Notes under the pieces: model-generated | The model's database searches: none | What the model was told of the DNA's origin: nothing | What the model saw: the letters and a program-made list of their open reading frames with translations, nothing else | Shown: piece by piece, positions 21,087 to 28,776 of the stretch | Layout of the letters: each line of letters opens with the position of its first letter | Numbering within the stretch: the first letter of the stretch is position 1 | Translations under genes and position numbers: made by a program | Assembly (NCBI GenBank): GCA_964529445.1 | Contig: CAZGWJ010000027.1 | Location: 1-30,864, forward strand | DNA from: CAZGWJ01 sp964529445 | GTDB taxonomy: Bacteria; Oederibacteriota; Muellerivitia; Muellerivitales; Muellerivitaceae | Reading direction: 5' to 3' | DNA length: 30,864 nucleotides

Positions 21087-24000
21087 TGGATCCGAAACCC
21101 GAAAAACCAGTGAAGACGGGCGACACGATCGAGATTCCGATCTCCGCCCTGGTGTTCGGCGGCGAGGCGGTGGGCCGCCTGGAAGGCTTCACGGTCTTCG
21201 TGCCGGGAGCCCTCCCCGGCGAGAAGGCCCGCGTCAAGGTGGTCCAGGTCAAGGATCGATATGCCCGCGGGCGGATCGTGGATCTCCTGGAAGCCTCCCC
21301 GGATCGTACGGCGCCGGAATGTCCCATTTTCGAGGAATGCGGCGGCTGTCAATGGCAGCAGATCGAGTACAACCGCCAGTTGCAGACCAAGAGGCAGTTC
21401 GTCTCGGATGCCCTGGAGCGCATCGGGCACTTCCAGAACCTGGCCGTCCAGCCCTGTCTGCCTTCCCCCGATCGTTACGGCTATCGCAACAAGGCTCTCC
21501 CCGTGCTCTCGATGCGGGATGGACACTTCGTCTCCGGCATCTATGAGCCTCGGACCCACCGCCTGGCGCCCTATGTCTCCTGTCCCATTCAGACCGATGC
21601 CATCAACCAGATCATTCAGCGCGCCCTGAAGAAGGTGGAACTCGCCGGACTCACGCCCTACCAGGAAAAGCCGCATCGGGGGTTCCTGCGTCACTTGGCC
21701 GTGCGCCACGGGGCCGCCACGGGGGAAATCCTCCTGGCTTTCGTGACGCGCACCGAGATGCCCGACGAGCGTCTGCATCGTTCCAGCCTGCTTCCGGAAC
21801 CGCCCGAGGCCATCCTGCCGCGCATCGCTGAGGAGCTCATGCGAGAGACGCCGAACCTCGTGGGGGTCCTCCAGAACATCAATCCGGCCAGGACCAATCT
21901 TGTGCTGGGCCCCACGACCCGGACGCTCGGCGGCCGGGCCTTCTACCACGAGGTCATCGACGGGCTTCTCCTGAAGGTGTCGCTCCAGTCCTTCCTCCAG
22001 GTCAACAGCCGGCAGGCCGAGATCCTGCATGCCGTGGTGCGCGAGGCCATCGGTCGACCGGCCGATCCGAAGCGGCGGCAATGGGGGACCGTGTTGGACC
22101 TCTACTGCGGGATCGGGACCCTGGCCCTGGCCGTTTCTCCCCGGGCTGATTATGTCCTGGGAGTCGAGGAGGTCGCTGCCGCGGTGGCGGACGCCCGGGA
22201 GAATGCGACCTTGAACCACCGGACGAACGTGGACTTCGTCGAGGGCGACGTGGGCGAGGCGCTCCTGCACCTGAAGGGCCAGGGTCTCGATCGGGTGGAC
22301 GCTGTTCTGCTTGATCCGCCGCGAAAGGGAGTCCTGCCGGAAGTCCTGGCCCGCGTGACGGCCCTTCATCCCGAGCGACTCGTCTACGTGTCCTGTGATC
22401 CGGCCACGCTGGCCCGCGATCTCGAGCAGCTTTCCCGCCACGGGTTCTCCGTGGACTGGGTCCAGCCCCTCGACATGTTCCCCCAGACCTACCACGTGGA
22501 GACCGTGGTGCGTCTCACGCGCAACACGCCCACTCCCGCGGAGGTGTCCTCCGAAGAGGTCCTTGCAGGGAAGGAGCCGTTCCGCCTCCGGACCGCCGTG
22601 GAGAAGGCGGGGGAGGCCCTCCAGCCGCTCGCTCCCCCCGTTCGCGATGCCGCGAAGATGGCCCTGAAGCAGATGCGCGAGGCGCTTCGGGGCCTGAGCG
22701 TCGTCGGCAAGGCCGTGCTCATGCTCGGCGTAAACGGTTCGCTTCGCTTTATAAGGACTTGCGGCAGGGGGTGGGGCCATGCGGTTTCCTGGTCGGGTCG
22801 AGTGGCGGCCTGGCCCTCCGAGAGATTTCTGATCCTCCTGCGCCGCTTTCAGGAGGCGCGGGAAGCCAGGCCTTTCCGTCCGCCTCCCTCCCCCCAGGCG
22901 CCGCCCCTGCCCGTGGAGTCCATCGAGCCCCCGGATTTCCCGGACAGCTCCGACCCTGCTTCGGACGAGCATCCCTTGGATACGGTCCCGATCGTCCCGA
23001 TGGAAAGGGAAGGGGCGGCACCCGGGACGGGAACCCTCGACGCGGCAGATCCGCTCCCGGTCGAAGCCGAGGTTTCGGAGAGCCCGGAACCCGTCGAAAT
23101 GGAGTTCACGGCGATCCCGGAGGTTGAGGAGCTGTCAAGGTCGGCGATCGCTTCGGACACGATGACTCCCTTGCCGGGACCGGTATCGATGGAAACGGCG
23201 GCTGAACCGGCCGAGGCACCTTCGGTGCCCCCACGGGACGAAGTGCCCCTTCCCGGCGCCATTTCCGTCGAGGTCCTGCCGCAAGCCCCGGAGGCGCCAG
23301 GCGAAGCCGCGGAAGGACTGGTATCCCCGCCTCGCCGTGCGGGAATCTCCCTCCGACTGAAGAGCCGATGGACAGGTTTCGCTCTCCTGGCAATGTTCCT
23401 TTCCGCGACGGGTGTCTATATCGCTCGGGCCACCTTGTCGCCCCCGATGCCGGCGGGCGTTCCCCAGGTTGTGCCGGACCTCATCGCCGTGATGCCATCC
23501 CGGACATTCCTGCGCTACGAGATGGTTCCCTTCGATCTCCGCCTGGGAAGAGGCGATCGCCCCTTCCTCCGCCGCATGTCGGCCGTGGCCGAGGTCTTCC
23601 GCGAGGGACAACGCGTCGTCAGTGTGGATGGCCTCGACCGGCTTCCCCTGAAGCAGGATTACCGCAACGGCCGTTTCGTCGGGAATTGGCCCATCCCCTA
23701 CAATGCGCCGGCTGGCACGTATCTGGCACGGCTGACGCTGGAATCCCCGCAATGGGCCACGCCCCGTACTTTCGAATCGGCTTTCACGATTCCGCCGCTC
23801 AAATCCATGAAACTGCCGCCCGGTTTCTCGGTGCTCACGATGGAGGGCGGCAAATCCGACCGGGAGGGGAGACGCATCCCTCCGGTGACGGGTCCCGACC
23901 ACTCCTCGGCGGAGAACGCCATCGGGTGGGCTCGGTTCATCGGAGCGGATGCTTTCTACTATCTCGTGGGACAGACGGCCATTTGGGGCAAGCGCAAGGC

Positions 24001-25324
24001 GGTGGAATATCCCTTCAGCTCCTGGGACCGCAAGACGGCCCGTCGATACGGGAAAGCCGCTCACGAGGCGGGATTGAAGTTCGGTGCTTATATCACGGCC
24101 TTCAAGGTCGTCGGTGACGGATGGGAACAGGCCGATTACGAGTATTCCACCGGTTACGACGCCAAGAAGGACGTCCTGATGCCCGTTCGACACATCTCGC
24201 TGGACGACGCCCAGAGGCATCGCGATCTGGTGGAGCTTCTTCGCGATCTCGAGGCGGATCCGCACGTGGATTACATCGGGTTCGATTACCTACGACTGGG
24301 ATTCGGTGGGTACGAGCTGGTGGAGGAGATGGTGAAGAACCTCAACATCCCGGTTCCACCCGAATACCTGGATTGGACGCGCGAGGAACGCATGCTTTGG
24401 CTCGCGCGCCAGTACGAGCAAGGCGGCAGTGCGCGCCTCAAGAAGCTCTTCAACTGGTGGCGGGCCCATCGCATGGCGGGTGTCGTGCGCGACATCCTCG
24501 GGGAAGCGAAAGTTACCAAACCCGTTTTTGCTTTCACGCTGGGATGGGAGATGGGGCATCAGCATGGGCAGGATCCCGCCATGTTCATGGATGCGGGCCT
24601 GTCGTTCGTGCAGATCATGCTGTACGAGAGCGGGCGCGACCACATCGAGGCCATGAAGCGCCATTGGCCGCCCTACCTGGCCCGCGGGAACGGCATGTAC
24701 GTCCTGGGTGAGATGGTGGACTTCAACTGGGTTCAGAACACGGTCGATCCACCGGGACCGCAGGAACTCCACGATCGCCAAGTGGGCATTTTCCGAAAGT
24801 GGCACGCCGTGAACGCGGATTTAGGCATGTTTTGGCACGACATGTACCGCCTCATCTGGGGATTCCAGGGGCCCTACAGCCGCATGGAGTGGGCCTTGGC
24901 GGGAGCCGCGGCCTTCTCCAGCATGAGGCAAAGTCAGGGCGCTCTTCCGTTCGAGATTCGGATGCTCGTTCCCGCCACCGCACCGAAGGGGAGCTCGGTA
25001 CCCTTTTCCGTCGAGATCCGGAATCGCTCCCCCGAGGACCTGTCCGGCATGACGCTGACGGTCGTCGACACGACCCGGGATCATTTCTCGGGTCTGAACC
25101 GCGTGGGGCCATTCGATCTGCCGGCCGGAACCCATGCCCGGTATGACAATCTCTCCATCCGTCTTCCGCGTGACGACAACGAGGAAAGGGACAACCGGTA
25201 TATGGCGGCCGTTCTGGTGGAAAAGGCGGGTGATCCACTGGTGCGGGCATTCGATTTTTCCTATATCAAGGCCCTATCAGCGGATGAGACCCGTGAACGT
25301 TTGGATGTCCTTCAGGGGGATTAA
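21086..25324 (+). CDS. RlmD-type rRNA methyltransferase fused to a glycosidase-like membrane protein
   Basis: A 1,412-residue unbroken frame. Residues 1-478 form a complete RlmD-like m5U methyltransferase: TRAM domain (10-68), iron-sulfur cysteines C79, C85, C88 and C166, SAM loop DLYCGIGT at 338, DPPRKG at 410 and the catalytic SCDPATLARD at 437. Residues 479-755 are a linker, first helical and basic, then Pro/Glu/Ala-rich and acidic. A single transmembrane helix lies at about 762-784. Residues ~840-1290 form a TIM-barrel of glycoside-hydrolase-like type (candidate catalytic Asp in GFDYLR at 1067; FNWWRAHRMAGVVRDI recalls GHL10/DUF187). Residues ~1292-1412 look Ig-like. The enzyme half would be cytoplasmic, the C-terminal half outside. 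The start is ATG 21083 or 21086, GAGGG upstream; I chose 21086. Confidence 0.85.
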   Translation: MDPKPEKPVKTGDTIEIPISALVFGGEAVGRLEGFTVFVPGALPGEKARVKVVQVKDRYARGRIVDLLEASPDRTAPECPIFEECGGCQWQQIEYNRQLQTKRQFVSDALERIGHFQNLAVQPCLPSPDRYGYRNKALPVLSMRDGHFVSGIYEPRTHRLAPYVSCPIQTDAINQIIQRALKKVELAGLTPYQEKPHRGFLRHLAVRHGAATGEILLAFVTRTEMPDERLHRSSLLPEPPEAILPRIAEELMRETPNLVGVLQNINPARTNLVLGPTTRTLGGRAFYHEVIDGLLLKVSLQSFLQVNSRQAEILHAVVREAIGRPADPKRRQWGTVLDLYCGIGTLALAVSPRADYVLGVEEVAAAVADARENATLNHRTNVDFVEGDVGEALLHLKGQGLDRVDAVLLDPPRKGVLPEVLARVTALHPERLVYVSCDPATLARDLEQLSRHGFSVDWVQPLDMFPQTYHVETVVRLTRNTPTPAEVSSEEVLAGKEPFRLRTAVEKAGEALQPLAPPVRDAAKMALKQMREALRGLSVVGKAVLMLGVNGSLRFIRTCGRGWGHAVSWSGRVAAWPSERFLILLRRFQEAREARPFRPPPSPQAPPLPVESIEPPDFPDSSDPASDEHPLDTVPIVPMEREGAAPGTGTLDAADPLPVEAEVSESPEPVEMEFTAIPEVEELSRSAIASDTMTPLPGPVSMETAAEPAEAPSVPPRDEVPLPGAISVEVLPQAPEAPGEAAEGLVSPPRRAGISLRLKSRWTGFALLAMFLSATGVYIARATLSPPMPAGVPQVVPDLIAVMPSRTFLRYEMVPFDLRLGRGDRPFLRRMSAVAEVFREGQRVVSVDGLDRLPLKQDYRNGRFVGNWPIPYNAPAGTYLARLTLESPQWATPRTFESAFTIPPLKSMKLPPGFSVLTMEGGKSDREGRRIPPVTGPDHSSAENAIGWARFIGADAFYYLVGQTAIWGKRKAVEYPFSSWDRKTARRYGKAAHEAGLKFGAYITAFKVVGDGWEQADYEYSTGYDAKKDVLMPVRHISLDDAQRHRDLVELLRDLEADPHVDYIGFDYLRLGFGGYELVEEMVKNLNIPVPPEYLDWTREERMLWLARQYEQGGSARLKKLFNWWRAHRMAGVVRDILGEAKVTKPVFAFTLGWEMGHQHGQDPAMFMDAGLSFVQIMLYESGRDHIEAMKRHWPPYLARGNGMYVLGEMVDFNWVQNTVDPPGPQELHDRQVGIFRKWHAVNADLGMFWHDMYRLIWGFQGPYSRMEWALAGAAAFSSMRQSQGALPFEIRMLVPATAPKGSSVPFSVEIRNRSPEDLSGMTLTVVDTTRDHFSGLNRVGPFDLPAGTHARYDNLSIRLPRDDNEERDNRYMAAVLVEKAGDPLVRAFDFSYIKALSADETRERLDVLQGD

Positions 25325-25528
25325 AGAAGACCGGCTCGTTTTATCGTTTTAACCGAGCCGTTGCCTCCTTCTTCAAATCATGTTTTTGGGGTTGGGGTAT
25401 CTTTTTGCCAAGAAAGATTTTTAGATACCGCTCCAGGTTCCCCTGTGTAGAATAGCCCGGCTTTTCAAGCAGGTTGTTGAACGGTTTCAACGACCTCCCG
25501 AGCATTCCTCGCTTCATGGAGTTCCGGC
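25325..25528 (+). promoter_or_regulatory. Structured intergenic region with inverted repeats
   Basis: A weak stem CGGCTCG (25332-25338) / CGAGCCG (25354-25360) follows the fusion gene but lacks a clear T-run. A second perfect repeat, GGTATCT (25396-25402) / AGATACC (25423-25429), encloses an alternative ATCTTT/AAAGAT stem in T-rich sequence. A TAGAAT box at 25448-25453 could be a -10. A third hairpin lies around 25471-25490. Together these may end the upstream operon and control the lipoprotein/porin genes. Confidence 0.4.
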
Positions 25529-26215
25529 TTGCGCTTCAAGATCATCCTCTTTTTCGCGTTGGCTCTCATCGCGTCCTATTACCTGACCGGTTGCGGGGCC
25601 GTTTGGGTGAATCAGGGGGCCCCCCATCATTCGTTGACTGACGGATTGGAAAATCCAGCGGCCGCGCGAGGCACCAAGAAACCCGAACTGGGGGCCGCCG
25701 TGGTGGTTTTCGTCGATGACAGCGTAGCGGCCATCTACCCGTATGGCGGTGGCAGTGGGAGCATGAGCGACGAAGAGGTGTACAGTGGCAAGGCGGCCTT
25801 GAAGTGCATCCTGAATCCGGTCGATTATTCGGGGATCATCTGCGATACCGGCCAGGGATTCGACATCCAGAAGGCCCGGGATGACGGCTATGTCCTCCGT
25901 TTCTGGGCGAAGGGCGCCAAGGGCAACGAGCCGATCATGATCTCGCTGACCGACACCAAGGACGACAGCCAGGAGGTCGAAGTCTCCGTCGGCATCGGCA
26001 AGTACGGAAATCTCACCACCGAATGGAAGAAGATCGAGATTCCCCTGAAGGATTTCCCGGCCGTCGGCGGTTTCTGGGACGGGGCCAAGATGAACGACGG
26101 GGTGGCCATCCAGTGGAACAAGATCGAGGGTTTTCGCGTGAAGGACAACAAGACCGGCGGGCCCCAGTATGTCGTCTATGTGGACGAGGTCTGCGTCGTG
26201 CCTCCGGGCAAGTGA
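25529..26215 (+). CDS. Lipoprotein with beta-sandwich (CBM-like) domain
   Basis: A 228-residue lipoprotein. The signal peptide FKIILFFALALIASYYLTGC carries lipobox LTGC, with the lipidated cysteine near residue 22. The mature domain has strands SGKAALKCILN, YVLRFWAKGAKGNEPIMISL, WKKIEIPLKDF, IEGFRVKD and YVVYVDEVCVV, an order typical of CBM11-like carbohydrate-binding jelly rolls; only binding, no catalysis, is expected. TTG at 25529 is chosen: GGAG at 25518-25521 has a 7 nt spacer, and the nearby ATG at 25516 is out of frame. It lies 10 bp ahead of the SLH porin gene and probably forms one operon with it. Confidence 0.75.
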   Translation: MRFKIILFFALALIASYYLTGCGAVWVNQGAPHHSLTDGLENPAAARGTKKPELGAAVVVFVDDSVAAIYPYGGGSGSMSDEEVYSGKAALKCILNPVDYSGIICDTGQGFDIQKARDDGYVLRFWAKGAKGNEPIMISLTDTKDDSQEVEVSVGIGKYGNLTTEWKKIEIPLKDFPAVGGFWDGAKMNDGVAIQWNKIEGFRVKDNKTGGPQYVVYVDEVCVVPPGK

Positions 26216-26225
26216 ACTCGAAGAA

Positions 26226-28775
26226 ATGGGAACGCTCTTGCGCTTGATGCGATACATCCGGGTCCTGGCATTCCTGGCCGTCCTTCCGGCGGTCTCGTTC
26301 GCCTCGCCCTTCGAGGAGGTCACTCCGAAAGAGGAGCTGTACCAGCGCGTCCGCAACCTGTCCCAGTGGAATCTCTTGGACGCCCAGGATGCCGCGGTCC
26401 TGGACCGCGGGGAGACCGTCACCCGCCTCCAACTCGCCTTTTATACCGAGAAGGCCAAGGCCCGGCTTTCCACCCCCCAGCTTCCCGAACCGCAACCGGT
26501 CGCCCGTCCTGCCGAGATGCCGCCGATCGAAGTGCCTTCGGCTCCGGTGATGGAAGCTCCCATGGCCCTTCCCGAGGCGCCCCTCATGGAAATGTCGGCT
26601 TTGCCGGCGCCCGGGGAACCTTTGCCGGTCAATGCCCCTCCCGCCGCGGCCGGTGAAGTGGATGCCTTGCTGAAAGCATTGAAGGAGGAGTCGCTCTACC
26701 TGCGGACGCGCCTCGACCTCATGAACAAGGACGTCGAAGCCCGCGAGAAGGAGACCGCCCGGATCGCCGAGGCCATGGCCGGTCCCGAGGGAGTCCTCAA
26801 GAAAGCCAACAAGCAATCCTCTTCGCCCAATTTCAACACCAACTCCCGGACCAAGTTCGAGGATTTCACACTCAAGAGTGCCGCTCCCGCATCCCTCGCC
26901 ACCGGTTCAAAGTTGCCTAACCAGCGGGTCACCACCTGGGGGCAGGATTTCTACTTCGGCATGTGGGCCGATATCGGGAAGGGAAGCATCACAGGCGGTT
27001 TCGGCGGCTACCTGCCCTACGACAACGGGGACACCTCGGCCGTTTCGATGTACATGGGCCGCCCCAAGGTCGACATGAGCTTCGATACCCGGGTGGGCAA
27101 GGTCAACCTCCAATTCCTGGAGGAGGCCTACACGGCCGATACCACGCTGGGCGACTTCACGCGGGGTGTCGAGCCGGAGATCCCGAAGCGATTCGACCGT
27201 CCCTACCACATCAAACCCTGGTCCGACGACAAGAACCTGAAGATCTGGGATGATTACATCCGGAGCCTCGGTTTCGTCGAGACCAAGTCCCTCGTGGGCG
27301 GGAGCGTCCAGTCCACCTCGGACCGGGTGTTCGACGGCGTCGTCTTCAAGGTCAGCGATCTGCCCTACGTGGGTCCCCAGACCAAGGCCACGGTCATCCT
27401 GGGCCGCATGCTGGTCCGGGAATGGTTTGAATACGCTGTTCGCGTCAACCGCCCTTGGTTGAAGAACGACCGGCTCGGGACCACCTTCTCGGCCATCTGG
27501 GTGGACAACACCAACGGCGTCAAGGCCGTCAGTCCCGACATGGACCTGCGTTGCTACGAGGGTGTTGTTTCCATCGATCTCGCGCCCCTCTTCCTCACCT
27601 TCGACGGCGCCATGAGCCGTCTCTACACCGGCTATTGGGATCCCGACGGGGACGGGATCCGGGACGAGGATGGGGATGGTCTGATCGACCCCGCTCCGAA
27701 CCTGCTGGGCTACGCGGGCCGCGCCACCGCCAGCGTGTACCCCCTCAACTTCACCCTGCAGAACATCACGCCGGACTACTCGAACTTCCAGAGCAAGGTT
27801 TCCCTCACCGGTTTGAACTTCTCGAACATGGGATGGGCGAGCAAATACCTCGACGGCAGCAAGGACCGGTATGGCGAGATCGCCGAAGCCACGACACCCC
27901 AATCCAACCGGCATGGCTGGCTGGCCAACTTCGGCTGGAACGGGCGCCGCGAGGAGTGGATGAAGGAAAAACTGCCCAAGATCCTCGACTACTTCGTGCT
28001 CAACGTCGATCTGGCGAATCGCACCGAGTATCGCGCCATCCACGACAACAGCGGCCATTACCTGATCGAACCCTGGCAGTTCGTGACCTTCTACTATCCG
28101 GAGGACGAGGGCGTCTGGGGGGATCACATGTGGGGCGGCTTCGGCGGCACCGCCAAGCCGGTCCGGGATGCCTACATGAACAACATCCTCGCAGGCCGAG
28201 CCGAACCTGTCACCTTGCCGGGGGGCGCGGTCACGACGATGAACAACATTTCCGAGGCAGAGATCGTACGTTACCGGTTCCGCCAACCCACTGAACGCAT
28301 CCCCATGGTGGATCCCACCACCCTGGAGAAGCTGTCCCACATCAAGTCGTACAAGTACCTGGCCTTCACGAACAAGTGGCAGGTCAACCAGTTGGCCGGT
28401 TTGTCGAAGCCCCTCTACCTGGGTTTCCATGTCGGGTCCAACACCGTTTCCGGCAAGGCCGTGGACGATACCCAGTCCGACATCGCCACGATGTTCAAGC
28501 AGGACGTCTGGGATGTACACATCCTCTTCGGTCGCGTCCTTCCCTACGTCAACCTCATGGGTCACGTGAGCCGCGAGACCTGGAAGTCCGATTACACCTA
28601 CCCGCGGGTGGACAACAAGACCGACAACTACGGGTTCGGCATGGCTTACGACGTCCCCTGGGGCGGCGGCAAGGTGGAGGCCCGTTACGAGAACGTGAAA
28701 TTCCGCAGTGCGACCGTCCCCGCCAACGACTACGATGGCGACCAGGTCTACGCATACATGAAAGTGCTGTTCTAG
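26226..28775 (+). CDS. SLH-like / coiled-coil / porin-type outer-membrane protein
   Basis: An 849-residue secreted protein. A signal peptide (residues 1-27, ending VSFA) is followed by an SLH-like segment (about 37-80: LSQWNLLDAQDAAVL, RGETVTRLQLAFYTEKA), a Pro/Glu/Met-rich stretch, and a coiled coil near 145-187 (LLKALKEESLYLRTRLDLMN and following). A large beta-barrel of about 600 residues follows and ends in YMKVLF, a terminal Phe. This order matches OmpM/SlpA-type proteins that tether the outer membrane to the cell wall. A loop DPDGDGIRDEDGDGLID resembles a type-3 thrombospondin calcium site. ATG 26226 is chosen; TTG 26238 with GGGA upstream is an alternative. It is directly followed by a paralogous gene. 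Confidence 0.7.
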   Translation: MGTLLRLMRYIRVLAFLAVLPAVSFASPFEEVTPKEELYQRVRNLSQWNLLDAQDAAVLDRGETVTRLQLAFYTEKAKARLSTPQLPEPQPVARPAEMPPIEVPSAPVMEAPMALPEAPLMEMSALPAPGEPLPVNAPPAAAGEVDALLKALKEESLYLRTRLDLMNKDVEAREKETARIAEAMAGPEGVLKKANKQSSSPNFNTNSRTKFEDFTLKSAAPASLATGSKLPNQRVTTWGQDFYFGMWADIGKGSITGGFGGYLPYDNGDTSAVSMYMGRPKVDMSFDTRVGKVNLQFLEEAYTADTTLGDFTRGVEPEIPKRFDRPYHIKPWSDDKNLKIWDDYIRSLGFVETKSLVGGSVQSTSDRVFDGVVFKVSDLPYVGPQTKATVILGRMLVREWFEYAVRVNRPWLKNDRLGTTFSAIWVDNTNGVKAVSPDMDLRCYEGVVSIDLAPLFLTFDGAMSRLYTGYWDPDGDGIRDEDGDGLIDPAPNLLGYAGRATASVYPLNFTLQNITPDYSNFQSKVSLTGLNFSNMGWASKYLDGSKDRYGEIAEATTPQSNRHGWLANFGWNGRREEWMKEKLPKILDYFVLNVDLANRTEYRAIHDNSGHYLIEPWQFVTFYYPEDEGVWGDHMWGGFGGTAKPVRDAYMNNILAGRAEPVTLPGGAVTTMNNISEAEIVRYRFRQPTERIPMVDPTTLEKLSHIKSYKYLAFTNKWQVNQLAGLSKPLYLGFHVGSNTVSGKAVDDTQSDIATMFKQDVWDVHILFGRVLPYVNLMGHVSRETWKSDYTYPRVDNKTDNYGFGMAYDVPWGGGKVEARYENVKFRSATVPANDYDGDQVYAYMKVLF

Positions 28776-28776
28776 G

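Noticed and set aside
22779..22781. ATG behind GGGGTGGGG as an independent start for the glycosidase-like half
   Set aside because: It is in a different reading frame from the glycosidase-like domain.
20870..22972. A 700-codon open frame on the minus strand opposite the RlmD domain
   Set aside because: It is the mirror of a strongly conserved coding region in GC-rich DNA, has no recognisable motif, and begins in the middle of the linker without a promoter or Shine-Dalgarno.
26907..28565. A 552-codon minus-strand frame opposite the first porin gene
   Set aside because: It is a shadow of a beta-barrel gene with Val/Asp/His-rich low-complexity translation and no start signals.
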